54,995 bases of DNA. It comes from an uncultured Bacilli bacterium (GTDB taxonomy: Bacteria > Bacillota_I > Bacilli_A > RF39 > UBA660). The DNA lies in assembly GCA_934085585.1 (NCBI GenBank), contig CAKOHI010000011.1, positions 1-54,995 of the forward strand, read 5' to 3'. The notes under the pieces were generated by a model. The model saw only the letters and a program-made list of their open reading frames with translations, had not been told where the DNA came from and did no database searches. Both the position numbers and the translations under genes were made by a program. Positions within the stretch are counted from its first letter, which is position 1, and each line of letters opens with the position of its first letter. Of this stretch, positions 24,846 through 34,191 are shown piece by piece.

Positions 24846-25366
24846 TCTAATCCCTCCAATATCTTAAATACTTTTTCTTTTGTTTTTTCTAAATCATCAT
24901 TTGCTATGATATAATCAAATTCATAATAATTTTCTAAAGCTCTTTCTGTTATATCACTTTGTTCTTCAATAGTAAGATTACTTTTTGAAAATTGATTTAT
25001 TACAAGTATACTAATTGCTTCATCGAAATTTTCTTTCATGTCTTCAAATTCAAGTGGCATTCTTGCATCACTAATAATTACAACATCTGCATATCCTTCA
25101 TATAATGCAATGTCTTCGATCATTCTTCGAGTTAAAAATCTTTCATCATAACTTCTAATTTTAGCCCCGAAAGTTTGTAAAAATCTGCGTGGCTTGTTTT
25201 GACTTACACCATCCCAATCAGTTAGTTCTTTAGCAAACAACTTAATGTATTTACTAAATTCTGTTGTTACACATTTTTTTAACTTATAAATGTAATATTC
25301 TTCAATCATCTTGGCAACTTCATTTTTGCCACATCCACTTTTTCCCCCGACTACAAATATTTTCAT
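24842..25366 (-). CDS. P-loop nucleotide kinase-like protein (dNMP kinase-like), 174 aa
   Basis: Start chosen at 25366 (SD AGAAAGGA). The longer reading frame to 25429 runs through the T-box terminator and is not coding. Walker A is GGKSGCGKNEVAK (residues 6-18). RRFLQTFGAKIR at about 67-78 and VVIISDARMP at about 97-106 (Walker B-like) match T4-type deoxynucleoside monophosphate kinases and dephospho-CoA kinase relatives. The substrate is uncertain. It is translationally coupled to alaS. Confidence 0.7.
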   Translation of the reverse strand: MKIFVVGGKSGCGKNEVAKMIEEYYIYKLKKCVTTEFSKYIKLFAKELTDWDGVSQNKPRRFLQTFGAKIRSYDERFLTRRMIEDIALYEGYADVVIISDARMPLEFEDMKENFDEAISILVINQFSKSNLTIEEQSDITERALENYYEFDYIIANDDLEKTKEKVFKILEGLE

Positions 25367-25390
25367 AAAATCAATCCTTTCTAAAATAAA

Positions 25391-25570
25391 AAAGGATGGT
25401 CCAAAAGGAGTCATAAATGACGGTACCATCCTTTAATTAACTTAATTTTGATAACGGAATAACCCGATTAATCTCTGTAAGTAGCAATTATTTAAACTTT
25501 CTATTAGTTTTCATCAACCACTAACTTTCTATAAGAACTTTTAAATAACATCTCACATCAACGATTACAT
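25391..25570 (-). promoter_or_regulatory. T-box riboswitch, alanine specifier GCU
   Basis: On the minus strand the conserved T-box AAAGGATGGTACCGTC (25419-25434) can pair with GGACCATCCTTT (25391-25402) to make the terminator, followed by a T-tract, or with the antiterminator partner. Stem I has a TTATTTAAA/TTTAAATAA helix and a lower TGTAA/TTACA helix; between them is GCT followed by A at 25483-25485, the expected place and context for the specifier codon. That gives tRNA-Ala sensing, in keeping with alaS downstream. Confidence 0.88.
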
Positions 25571-25575
25571 TTATA

Positions 25576-25604
25576 AATATACACATATTTTTTAATCTTG
25601 TCAA
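25576..25604 (-). promoter_or_regulatory. Sigma-A promoter for the T-box/kinase/alaS operon
   Basis: Consensus TTGACA (25599-25604) and TATATT (25576-25581) with a 17-nt spacer on the minus strand. The start is about 25569, just before T-box stem I. Between here and the AI-2E permease stop (25605-25707) I see nothing else. Confidence 0.82.
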
Positions 25605-25707
25605 GTTAAACGATATTCATTTTTAACACTTGAATTTACATCTTACTAAAGTATAAAATATTGGATAAACAAAATATTTATAAATATTTCATAAGTAATA
25701 TATTTTA

Positions 25708-26859
25708 TCATATTATTTTTTCTTCTTCATTTTCTCTTTGAAACAATTCAAATTTTTCTATAATAAATTCAAGTATTGCTTTTATAACTGACATAATTGG
25801 AGTTGCAAGTATCATACCTACTATACCAAAGAAATGTCCAAAAATAAGGAGACCACAAATAATTATTACTGGGTGTAGATTGGTAGCTTTGCTCATTACT
25901 ATTGGTTGTAATACATAAGATTCAATTAATTGAACTATACATGCAATGATAAATACTCCAAGACCAATTAGTGGACTTTGCGTTAATCCAACTACAGTTG
26001 CAACTGCAGTTCCTAAATATGGTCCAATATATGGGATTAAATCTGTAATACCACAGAATAATCCAAATAATAAAGCTGATTTTAATCCTATAATTCCAAA
26101 ACCTATGGTATCACATATAAATACCATACATGCTACAAGCAATGTTCCATTTACACATTTTCTAACTTCTGATCCTATTTTTTCAACTAGGGATGCCACT
26201 TCAACTTGATGTTTTACAGGTATGATTTTAAGAAGTAAATTTGTAACATTATCAAAATCAAATAACATATAAAGACCAATGATAAGTCCGAAGAAAATAG
26301 TTCCAAGACCACTAACTAAATTTGACATTAAACTTACAATGGTTGTTGGTAAATTACTTGATATACTTGTACCATATTTTGTTATAGCATCTAATACATT
26401 CGTCTTTACGGCTTTCATATCAAAGGCTTCGGTATCTAATTTGTCAAAAATATTATTAATAAAATCAGTGATTTTACTTAAAATACTAGGTAACGTTTTT
26501 ATAAGTTCATTTAATTCATTGTATATAATGGGAATAAAAATTCTAAAAAACACTAATAAAAATACTATAAAAATGACATATACAATCATTGAGGCGAATA
26601 TTCTAGATATTCCTTTTTTGGTTAATCGATCAACTAACGGAGCAAATAACCATGCCACAACAAAACCAATAAAAAGTGGTGCTAGAACATTTAGAACTCC
26701 TCCTAAAAATTTGAATGCCCCTAGTTCTTTTAGAAGAATTGTTCCAGCAAGTATTATGCCAATTATTAAAATAATAAAAAGTAATTTTAAAATATTTTTG
26801 CTTAAATAAATTATTTCATTTAAACCGCCGGTGTCTATTTCATTTTTTTTCTTAAACAT
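25708..26859 (-). CDS. AI-2E transporter family (PerM/YtvI-like) membrane protein, 383 aa
   Basis: About eight hydrophobic segments. The GLKSALLFGLFCGITDLIPYIGPYLG region (about 255-280; only part quoted) is the family hallmark, with P and G residues at the conserved places. The family includes quorum-signal exporters and Na+/H+ antiporters, so the substrate is not certain. It is monocistronic: unknown gene 54 nt upstream, T-box operon promoter downstream. SD region is AGGAAGTG. Confidence 0.85.
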   Translation of the reverse strand: MFKKKNEIDTGGLNEIIYLSKNILKLLFIILIIGIILAGTILLKELGAFKFLGGVLNVLAPLFIGFVVAWLFAPLVDRLTKKGISRIFASMIVYVIFIVFLLVFFRIFIPIIYNELNELIKTLPSILSKITDFINNIFDKLDTEAFDMKAVKTNVLDAITKYGTSISSNLPTTIVSLMSNLVSGLGTIFFGLIIGLYMLFDFDNVTNLLLKIIPVKHQVEVASLVEKIGSEVRKCVNGTLLVACMVFICDTIGFGIIGLKSALLFGLFCGITDLIPYIGPYLGTAVATVVGLTQSPLIGLGVFIIACIVQLIESYVLQPIVMSKATNLHPVIIICGLLIFGHFFGIVGMILATPIMSVIKAILEFIIEKFELFQRENEEEKII

Positions 26860-26902
26860 AAAATCACTTCCTAATTATATTATAATACAAAACTAGTAAA
26901 AA

Positions 26903-26923
26903 AAACAGCATTTTTATGCTGCT
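26903..26923 (-). terminator. Terminator after the 184-aa unknown gene
   Basis: AGCAGCAT/ATGCTGTT stem with an AAAA loop, then T8 on the minus strand. The stop codon of the upstream gene (26914-26916) lies inside the stem. Confidence 0.75.
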
Positions 26924-27468
26924 TTGTCACGAATTCTTTCTTTTTGGGCTTTTATTTTTATTTCCTTATTTTGAAGTTCTATTAGATAAACTATGAATTT
27001 TCTTAATGTAAGATATGGCAAGTTAAATAATATATCTACAGCTAAATCCATATTATTGTTTTTGATAGCTAGAATAAAACTATCTTCAATTACTTTATCT
27101 TTACAAATTGCTCTAAATTTATTTATAACATTATTTAATGATTCTTTATTTTCTTGTAGTTTGCTTAAAAATGAGTCTATTCTAAAATTATTGTAAAAAT
27201 CTTTATCTATGACGGGTATTGGATTATGCTTTTGATTATCTTCGATAACTAAAGAACCATTTAAATACTTTTCATTTGCTAAATTGGCTCTTCTTATAGA
27301 ATTAAGAAGCTCTTCTTTTGTAAAATACATTGTAAAAGAATCTATATCACTTAAAGTAGATGGATTGTAGCCATTAGCAATATCAAGTTTTGAAATATCA
27401 ATAAAAATGTAATCCCCGATTCTTGCCATTAGACTTAAAAAATGTTTTTGTTCTTCTTGCTTTTTCAT
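26914..27468 (-). CDS. Unknown protein, 184 aa
   Basis: I do not recognise this family. It is soluble by composition, with no signal peptide or membrane segment. Features: ARIGDYIFIDISKLD near the start, a central acidic and Asn-rich part, then mostly helical sequence ending KIKAQKERIRDKAA. It has an SD-like AATGATATG region before the ATG and its own terminator; the divergent length and composition do not suggest an obvious domain. It lies next to a decayed Rpn-like gene and may be accessory. Confidence 0.6.
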   Translation of the reverse strand: MKKQEEQKHFLSLMARIGDYIFIDISKLDIANGYNPSTLSDIDSFTMYFTKEELLNSIRRANLANEKYLNGSLVIEDNQKHNPIPVIDKDFYNNFRIDSFLSKLQENKESLNNVINKFRAICKDKVIEDSFILAIKNNNMDLAVDILFNLPYLTLRKFIVYLIELQNKEIKIKAQKERIRDKAA

Positions 27469-27537
27469 ATCATCACATATACTTTCTCTTCAATAAAGAA
27501 GATATTATTTTATCATAAATGTAATTGGTATGTCAAA

Positions 27538-27911
27538 TTAATAACAGCTTTTTTTTAGAAAAAAACATTTATTTTCTAGATTTATTTTTTTTATTTCTTC
27601 TTCAGATAATCCAGTTACATTAACTATTTTTTCAATGGGAATATTTCTTTTAATAAATTTATTGTCATTTCTAATTTTGCTTCAGATAAAACTTCTTTTC
27701 TTGCAATATTTCTTTCAGTATTTTGAATGTATTTTTCATCTTCTTCCGGAGTTATATCATATATGAATACATCATCTTTATTTAATTTTTTCAATTTATC
27801 AACCCTCTTTTTAACACTAGAGTTATTTATATCACTACAACACTTCTCTAAATCTTCTTTATTCTTTATTCCTAGCATTGTTAATAGTGGTTTTTCTCTA
27901 GCACTTTTCAT
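27538..27911 (-). pseudogene. C-terminal remnant of an Rpn/PDDEXK-type transposase-nuclease family gene, frameshifted
   Basis: The open part (27624-27911) has charged helices with EARNIARKEVLSEAK-like sequence ending NLLKEIFPLKK. If one A is added to the A-run near 27650 the frame continues as LLKRNIPIEKIVNVTGLSEE then IKKINLENK to a TAA at 27538. That 'IEKI-TGLSEEEI' tail is typical of Rpn-like and PDDEXK_12 proteins. The catalytic N-terminal domain is absent, so this is a relic. Confidence 0.6.
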
Positions 27912-27948
27912 ATCATTTCATCCCATTTCTAGGGAAATTTAAAAATTA

Positions 27949-27971
27949 AAAAAGAGCATTTTTTTGCTCTT
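27949..27971 (-). terminator. Terminator after the DUF2207 gene
   Basis: AAGAGCA/TGCTCTT stem with an A-rich loop and T6 on the minus strand, 10 nt past the stop of the DUF2207 gene. Confidence 0.8.
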
Positions 27972-27981
27972 AAATACTTTT

Positions 27982-29844
27982 TTAGAAGCCTCGGCCTCCG
28001 CCGCCTCCGCCGCCAAAACCGCCACCAGATGAAAATCCTCCGCCATGTCCTCCGAAAGATCCACCTGATGCACTAGCACTTTCTCTAGTAATTGTGGCTT
28101 GAGCGCCTTGATATGCTTGATTTATTGAGTGATTAATAGATGTTGTTAAATCATAATTATTAATAAATACATAATTATCACTATACATATCAGTTAATTC
28201 TAATTCTTTTATTTTGACATTCATAGCTTTCTCAACTTTATCAGCTAAACCAAATATTGTTGCATAAACTAAATATCTTTCCCATAATATAATTTCTGGT
28301 AATTCTTTGGTATCAAAAGTTCCAAAATCATTTAAGAACTTTTTAAAAGCTTTCCATTTTGTATAATCTTCAATACCTTTTTCACTTTTTCTTTTAATTG
28401 TTCCAATGTAAACTATAAATATAATCGCTGCAAATATTAAAGTGTGAATTAAGAAAAATTCAACATGAAATACTATTGTACCAAAGAAATATATTAAAAA
28501 TGCGAGTAATAACATAAAAAATCCATAACCGTATCTGCCTGGTAGTTTATCAAAGAATCCTTGATTTTTTCCATCTTCAATAACATTATTTTTCCATTTT
28601 GTATAACTACTCATAAATTTATCGCAAGTTTGCGTGGATTTTGCATATTTCTTTAAATCTTTTGTTGTAAACTCATTATTAGAACCTACTCTATCAAATA
28701 GAAAATCTACTAGATAATTTTCGGTTTCATTTAAATTATCTCTGTTTAATAATGTAAATTTATATTCATTTTTTTCATCTACTATTTTTTCAGCTTTAAT
28801 ATTTTTCTTATAAATTAAATTCATAATTGATGCACTCATTGCATTCGGTGTAATATTACTATTCATTAAGTAATCTATTACTTCAACATTGTAATCATCT
28901 ATAAACTCTCTATTATATTCTAAATTAAACTTTGGTTTTCTTTCTTTATCATATTTTTTATAAACATAAGCCCAGATTATTACTAATACAACATAATAGA
29001 CTATTGATAATCCTTCAAAAGTATAAAATAATGTTCTATTTCTTTTTATTGTTTCTAAATCCTTTGCTACGATAGCATCTTCATGTTCAATAATACTTTC
29101 TTTTACATTTTCATTATCATACTTTTTAAATAATAATTCATTAAAACCATCTTTAGGTACTATTGTTCTAAAATCAACTGCTTCATAAGCTGATACTTTT
29201 TTTATACTAGCTAAAACACTTGTATATGTAGTGTTTGCATCTACTATATCAGAGTTTCCGGTTAATGGTCCATGAAACCACCAACTAAAATCGTCTTTAT
29301 TCATCTTGCTTGGATAATTAACTCTAATTTGTAAATCTCTTATATCATCTTCAAAACCATCGCCGATAAAATTCCAATAATATTCAATAACATCATTATG
29401 GGCTATACCAACATCTTTTAATGTATATTTAATTAAAAACGCTGTTGATTCATTATCTGTGCTATAATACATTCTTAATCTAACACCATTTACTAAATCA
29501 GATAAAATATATTTTCCCATATCACCATTATTGGCAGAATATACTTCATTAAATAGGTCAAATGATTCATTAAAAGTATCTAATGAAACATTATTTACAT
29601 ATTTAGCACTTACACTTATGTCTTCGATATTACTGGCATTGTAGTTTGTATAATCTCCTTCATAAATTATATCTCTTTCATATCCATTAAATGTTCCATC
29701 TAATACAATTAATTCCGAAACATCCATATCCCCATTTTCTTTAAGTGTTGCATCAACATAAAAATGTTTAATATCATAATCCGCTGCCAAAGTAACTATG
29801 GGAATACATAAAAAGCAAATAATTGCAACTAATACCTTTTTCAT
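27982..29844 (-). CDS. DUF2207 (YciQ-like) membrane protein with Gly-rich C-terminus, 620 aa
   Basis: Signal peptide MKKVLVAIICFLCIPIVTLAA, an extracellular beta-rich domain (about 25-260), one TM near 275-295, a cytoplasmic segment, and two TM helices near 460-500. The C-terminus is Gly/Ser/Phe-rich (about residues 590-620), as is common in this family. The function is unknown; these proteins usually go together with LemA. Here lemA is just upstream, separated by a terminator-like hairpin. Confidence 0.9.
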   Translation of the reverse strand: MKKVLVAIICFLCIPIVTLAADYDIKHFYVDATLKENGDMDVSELIVLDGTFNGYERDIIYEGDYTNYNASNIEDISVSAKYVNNVSLDTFNESFDLFNEVYSANNGDMGKYILSDLVNGVRLRMYYSTDNESTAFLIKYTLKDVGIAHNDVIEYYWNFIGDGFEDDIRDLQIRVNYPSKMNKDDFSWWFHGPLTGNSDIVDANTTYTSVLASIKKVSAYEAVDFRTIVPKDGFNELLFKKYDNENVKESIIEHEDAIVAKDLETIKRNRTLFYTFEGLSIVYYVVLVIIWAYVYKKYDKERKPKFNLEYNREFIDDYNVEVIDYLMNSNITPNAMSASIMNLIYKKNIKAEKIVDEKNEYKFTLLNRDNLNETENYLVDFLFDRVGSNNEFTTKDLKKYAKSTQTCDKFMSSYTKWKNNVIEDGKNQGFFDKLPGRYGYGFFMLLLAFLIYFFGTIVFHVEFFLIHTLIFAAIIFIVYIGTIKRKSEKGIEDYTKWKAFKKFLNDFGTFDTKELPEIILWERYLVYATIFGLADKVEKAMNVKIKELELTDMYSDNYVFINNYDLTTSINHSINQAYQGAQATITRESASASGGSFGGHGGGFSSGGGFGGGGGGGRGF

Positions 29845-29863
29845 TAACTCATTACTCCTCTCA

Positions 29864-29888
29864 AAAAAAGACGTTTAGAACGTCTTTT
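29864..29888 (-). terminator. Hairpin between lemA and the DUF2207 gene
   Basis: AAAGACGTT/AACGTCTTT stem with CTA loop and T7 on the minus strand. It overlaps the end of lemA and lies 20-40 nt before the DUF2207 ATG, so it would cut expression of that gene unless read through. Confidence 0.75.
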
Positions 29889-30438
29889 AGAATTTAACTT
29901 GAACATTTTGTCGTTCTGTTTCATTTGCTTCAAAGAAAGCTTCTTTATTAAACTTAAATAAACTAGCTATAATATTGCTTGGAACCATTGATACTTTATT
30001 GTTATAAACCATAACTGTATCATTATAGAATTGTCTAGCTGCAGCAATTTTACTTTCGGTTTCAGTAAGTTCTTGTTGTAGTGCTTGGAAATTAGTATTT
30101 GCTTTTAAGTCTGGATAAGACTCAGTTAAAGCAAATAATTTAGAAATTGCTTGAGTTAATTCTCCATCTGCTTTCATTTGATCTTCAGGTAAAGTCGCAG
30201 ATACGTAAGTATTACGAGCTTTAACTACAGCTTCTAAAGTTTCAGATTCATGTTTAGTATAACCCTTAACAGTTTCTACTAAATTTGGGATTAAATCAAA
30301 TCTTCTTTTTAATTGTACATCAATTTGAGCCCATTGATCTTTAACTCTATTCCTTAAAGCAATTAATTGATTATAAACACCAATTGCCCAAAGAATAATT
30401 AAAACTACAACTATTATTAATATTACCCACCATTGCAT
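29887..30438 (-). CDS. lemA: LemA family membrane protein, 183 aa
   Basis: One N-terminal TM helix (residues 4-22) followed by a long helical domain beginning YNQLIALRNRVKDQW, with RRFDLIPNLVETVKGY, both signatures of the family. The C-terminus carries NDTVMVYNNKVSMVPSN then a phenylalanine-rich tail. Function unclear; in several bacteria it is co-transcribed with YciQ/DUF2207. SD is AAGGAGG. Confidence 0.93.
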   Translation of the reverse strand: MQWWVILIIVVVLIILWAIGVYNQLIALRNRVKDQWAQIDVQLKRRFDLIPNLVETVKGYTKHESETLEAVVKARNTYVSATLPEDQMKADGELTQAISKLFALTESYPDLKANTNFQALQQELTETESKIAAARQFYNDTVMVYNNKVSMVPSNIIASLFKFNKEAFFEANETERQNVQVKF

Positions 30439-30518
30439 AATGTCATCCTCCTTAAACTAATTCTATCATATTTTATATTTTTTATAAATAGTATTTTAAA
30501 ATTTTACATTTTTTAACA

Positions 30519-33449
30519 TCAATTTTCTAATTTGGCACTAACTATCTTACTAACACCCGATTCTTGCATAGTAATTCCGTATAAAGAATCTGCATATTCC
30601 ATCATTCTCTTTTTATGTGTAATTACAATAAATTGACTTCTATTTTTTTCTTCACTTAAATATTTACCAAACATATCAACATTAACTTCATCCAGTGCAG
30701 CCTCTGCTTCATCAAGGATAACAAATGGTGATGGTTTAACCTCAAGCATGGCAAATAATAAACATATCGCCGTTAGTGCTTTTTCTCCACCACTTAATGA
30801 TACTGGCGAATTAATCTTTTTACCCGGAGGTGTTGCAATAATATCTATTCCTGTATTTAGTAAATCATCTGGCTCACTTAATGCTAGTTCTCCTTTTCCA
30901 CCTTTAAACATCATTTTAAATATTTTGCTAAATTCTGTTTTAATGCTGTCAAAAGATTTTGCAAATTTTTCTATCATGATGTCATCCATTTGTTTAATAA
31001 TATCTTTTAATTCAACTGATGCACTTTCTAAATCAAATTTTTGACTTGTTAAAAATTCATATCTTTTAGAAATTCGTTCATATTCATCAATTGATCCTAG
31101 GTTTACATTACCTAATCTATTTAATTCTTTCTTTAGGCCTTCTACTCTATCTCTAGCTATATCACTTGATAACTCTAAATTATAATTTTCAGTTGCTCTT
31201 TCATATGTTAAATTATATTGACTATTTAATTCATTTAATAAATTGTCTAGTTTAACTTCTATTTTTCCAGATGCAATTTCTTTATTTTTTAAATCATTAT
31301 TTACAGCGTTATAAGTACTACTATTACTACGTAAATGTTTATCTATTTCTGTAATTTCATCATTTAAGTCATTCTTTTCTTTACTTATTAATCTAATGTC
31401 TTTTTCAAGTAATTCTTTTTCTTTACTTAAATTATTTATTTTTTCCATAATTTCCATTAAGTGTTCATCTAGTTTATTGCTTTTTAAATCATTTATACCT
31501 TCAAGTTCACTTAATATGTTTTTATGTTCTTCAGTTAACCTACTTAAATTTGTCTTTTTATTAAATAATTCATCATTTAATAATATTACATATTTATTTA
31601 AAACATTTTCTCTTTCTTCAAGTTCTTCTTCGTTATCTTTTATTTTTTCAACTTCAAGTGTTAAATCTTTAATATTTATGTCTAATTTTTGTAATTCATT
31701 TTTTAATTTATTTAATTCATTCTTTTCATTAAGCATATTATTTTTTTTGCTTGTACCACCTGTTATTGAACCACCTATATGTAGAATTTCGCCATCTAAA
31801 GAAACTACTTTATATCGGTAATTTATTAGTTTTCCAATAACATTTAGGGTTCTTTCATTGTCAACTACAATAACTTGGCCTAACTGATTTTCTATAATAT
31901 TTTTGTATGTAGTATCATAATTTACTAAATCACTTAATATACCTATGTAGCCATTTATATTTTTTATATTACTTAAAACTTCTTCATTAGCATATTTTCC
32001 TTTTATAACATTAAGAGGGAAAAATGTTGCTCTACCTAGTTTGCGTTCTTTTAGAAAATCAATAGCACTTAAAGCTGAATTCTCATCTTCTACAACTAAA
32101 AAGTTACTACTTGCTCCCATAGCTACATCTGTTGCAACCATTAATTTTTCAGGGATTTCAATAAGTTTTCCAATAGTATTATGTATTCCATGAAGTCGAG
32201 GATTATTTAAAATATTACGAACTGATACGGGAGCAGATTCAGAACTCATAATATTATTCTCTAAAATTTCTATTTTGTTTTCTAATAAGAATTTCGCCTT
32301 ACTAGAATCCATTAATGAGTTGCTAGCTGTACTTTTCTTAACTTTTAATACTAATAATTTATTTTTAACTTCTTCAATTTTTCCTCTTTCATTTGCAACA
32401 CTTGCTTCAATATCTAAAACTTCTCTTTCAGCAATAGTGATATTTTTGTTTAATGTTAATTCAGTTTCTTTTAACTTAATTAAATTTTCATTTATGACAT
32501 CATTGCTTGTTTCATATTTTTTTCTTTCTATCGTTAGCTTTTTTTCACCATTTAAATCACTAATTTGTTCAGTTATCTTTAGCAAAGCTTCTCTTTTTTT
32601 ATTTATTTTTTCTTCAAGTTCTATATTTCTTAATTTTAATTTTTCTATTCTCGAATCTTCCGCTGTATCTTTAAGGGTTAATAGCCTATCTTTTAAAGCT
32701 TTTATTTCTTCAGTTATTTTTGTATATTCTAAATTTAAATCTGTAATATCTTTAGCAATTAAAGCTATATCAATATCTTCTAATTCATTTTTTAAATCTA
32801 AATATTTTTTAGCAACTATACTTTGCTCTTTTAAAGGTTCTACTGTTTTAGATAACTCATCTATAACTAATTTTATACGAGTTAAGTTTTCTTCTGTTTT
32901 TTCTAATTTTTTTAAGCTTTCTTCTTTTCTTTTTTTGTATTTTAAAACTCCGGCAGCACTTTCAAAAATTATTCTTCTATCACTAGATTTTGAATTAACT
33001 ATATCCGTTACATTCCCTTGACTAATTATATTAAAAGCGTTAACTCCAGCTCCTGAATCTATAAATAAATCAGTAATATCTTTAAGTCTAACTCGAGAAT
33101 TGTTTAAAAAATATTCATTTTCGCCAGTTGAGTATACAATTCTTTTTATTTCCACTTCTTTAAAGTCACTATGTAAGTAATGATCACTATTATCAAATGT
33201 AAGTGCTACCATTGCCCTTTTTTGTGCTTCTCTTGATTCACTTCCACTAAAAATGCAATCGGTCATATTGTTTTGCCCACGCAAAGATTTAACGGATTGT
33301 TCTCCTAAAACCCATCTTACAGCATCTACAATATTACTTTTTCCTGAACCATTTGGTCCAACAATTCCAGTAATACCAGGATTAATCTCTAAATCTAATT
33401 TATCAGCAAAAGACTTAAAGCCTTGTGCTCTTATACTTTTTAAATACAT
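30519..33449 (-). CDS. smc: Chromosome segregation protein SMC, short coiled coil, 976 aa
   Basis: N-terminal head with GFKSFAD and Walker A VGPNGSGKSN, hinge region around residues 400-540 (FFPLNVIKG, GGSITGG), C-terminal head with SLSGGEKALTAICLLFA and Walker B VILDEAEAALDE. Bacterial SMCs are about 1150-1200 aa; this one lacks some 200 residues, taken from the coiled-coil arms. The ATPase motifs are complete. It starts directly after the rnc stop (SD GGTGAA inside rnc), so both are one unit. Confidence 0.93.
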   Translation of the reverse strand: MYLKSIRAQGFKSFADKLDLEINPGITGIVGPNGSGKSNIVDAVRWVLGEQSVKSLRGQNNMTDCIFSGSESREAQKRAMVALTFDNSDHYLHSDFKEVEIKRIVYSTGENEYFLNNSRVRLKDITDLFIDSGAGVNAFNIISQGNVTDIVNSKSSDRRIIFESAAGVLKYKKRKEESLKKLEKTEENLTRIKLVIDELSKTVEPLKEQSIVAKKYLDLKNELEDIDIALIAKDITDLNLEYTKITEEIKALKDRLLTLKDTAEDSRIEKLKLRNIELEEKINKKREALLKITEQISDLNGEKKLTIERKKYETSNDVINENLIKLKETELTLNKNITIAEREVLDIEASVANERGKIEEVKNKLLVLKVKKSTASNSLMDSSKAKFLLENKIEILENNIMSSESAPVSVRNILNNPRLHGIHNTIGKLIEIPEKLMVATDVAMGASSNFLVVEDENSALSAIDFLKERKLGRATFFPLNVIKGKYANEEVLSNIKNINGYIGILSDLVNYDTTYKNIIENQLGQVIVVDNERTLNVIGKLINYRYKVVSLDGEILHIGGSITGGTSKKNNMLNEKNELNKLKNELQKLDINIKDLTLEVEKIKDNEEELEERENVLNKYVILLNDELFNKKTNLSRLTEEHKNILSELEGINDLKSNKLDEHLMEIMEKINNLSKEKELLEKDIRLISKEKNDLNDEITEIDKHLRSNSSTYNAVNNDLKNKEIASGKIEVKLDNLLNELNSQYNLTYERATENYNLELSSDIARDRVEGLKKELNRLGNVNLGSIDEYERISKRYEFLTSQKFDLESASVELKDIIKQMDDIMIEKFAKSFDSIKTEFSKIFKMMFKGGKGELALSEPDDLLNTGIDIIATPPGKKINSPVSLSGGEKALTAICLLFAMLEVKPSPFVILDEAEAALDEVNVDMFGKYLSEEKNRSQFIVITHKKRMMEYADSLYGITMQESGVSKIVSAKLEN

Positions 33450-34100
33450 CTATTTCACCGCACTTTTGTTTAAAGCATCTAAAGCTGCATTTTGTTCTGC
33501 TTCTTTTTTGCTTTTGCCAATTCCCTTTCCATAAATTATATCATCAATTTTAACAGCCATTTCAAAAGTCTTATTATGTGCTTCTCCAGATTCTTTAATT
33601 AATATGTATTCTAATGACTTTTTACTAGTTTGAACAGCTTCTTGAAGTTTTGTTTTATAATCTGTATTAAAATCTATACCATCTTTAATGAATGGCACAA
33701 TGATATCATTTAAATATTTTTTAACTACATCAAATCCTTGATCTAAATAAATAGCTGCCACAACGGCTTCAAAAACATCAGCTATGATAGTATCGTTTAA
33801 ATCATGAATTTGACCATGACCAACCCTAATATGCTTGTCTATCCCTAGTTTTTTGGAATAACAGGCTAAAGCTTTTTCACAAACAAAGTTGGCTCTAATT
33901 TTAGTCATTTCACCTTCACTATAATCCGTATTTAAATAAAGATATTCGCTTGTAACTGTTTCTAGTATGGCATCACCAAGATATTCTAGTCGTTCATAGT
34001 TCCTACAATGATGTTCATTTGAATAGCTACTATGCGTAAGTGCAGTTGTTAGTAATTCTTCTTGTTTAATCTTAATTCCCATTTTTTCCAAAAAATTCAT
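33450..34100 (-). CDS. rnc: Ribonuclease III, 216 aa
   Basis: Catalytic signature NYERLEYLGDAILE with the Asp and Glu for Mg2+, a second acidic site in DVFEAVVAAIYLD, and a C-terminal dsRBD (KTKLQEAVQ to GIGKSKKEAEQNAAL). It processes rRNA precursors and dsRNA. The operon order rnc-smc is typical of Bacillota. It is transcribed divergently from yidD. Confidence 0.95.
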   Translation of the reverse strand: MNFLEKMGIKIKQEELLTTALTHSSYSNEHHCRNYERLEYLGDAILETVTSEYLYLNTDYSEGEMTKIRANFVCEKALACYSKKLGIDKHIRVGHGQIHDLNDTIIADVFEAVVAAIYLDQGFDVVKKYLNDIIVPFIKDGIDFNTDYKTKLQEAVQTSKKSLEYILIKESGEAHNKTFEMAVKIDDIIYGKGIGKSKKEAEQNAALDALNKSAVK

Positions 34101-34123
34101 ATTATCATATCCATTTCTTTATC

Positions 34124-34152
34124 ATTATATCAAATTTTTTCTAATTTGAAAA
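34124..34152 (-). promoter_or_regulatory. Promoter of rnc-smc
   Basis: TTTTCA (34147-34152), 17 nt, TGA-TATAAT extended -10 (34124-34129) on the minus strand. Confidence 0.65.
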
Positions 34153-34154
34153 CA

Positions 34155-34183
34155 TTTACAAACAAATAAAAATATAGTACAAT
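34155..34183 (+). promoter_or_regulatory. Promoter of yidD
   Basis: TTTACA (34155-34160), 17-nt spacer, TACAAT (34178-34183) on the plus strand, back to back with the rnc promoter. Confidence 0.7.
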
Positions 34184-34191
34184 CATTAAAG

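Noticed and set aside
25367..25429. N-terminal extension of the P-loop kinase
   Set aside because: These codons lie in the T-box terminator; a good SD supports the ATG at 25366.
26279..26809. Plus-strand ORF (176 aa) opposite the AI-2E family permease
   Set aside because: Antisense frame of a well-supported membrane protein.
32275..33021. Long plus-strand ORF (248 aa) opposite smc
   Set aside because: It is antisense to a clear SMC head/arm, has a Phe/Ser/Leu-rich composition typical of reversed coiled-coil coding sequence, and has no SD.
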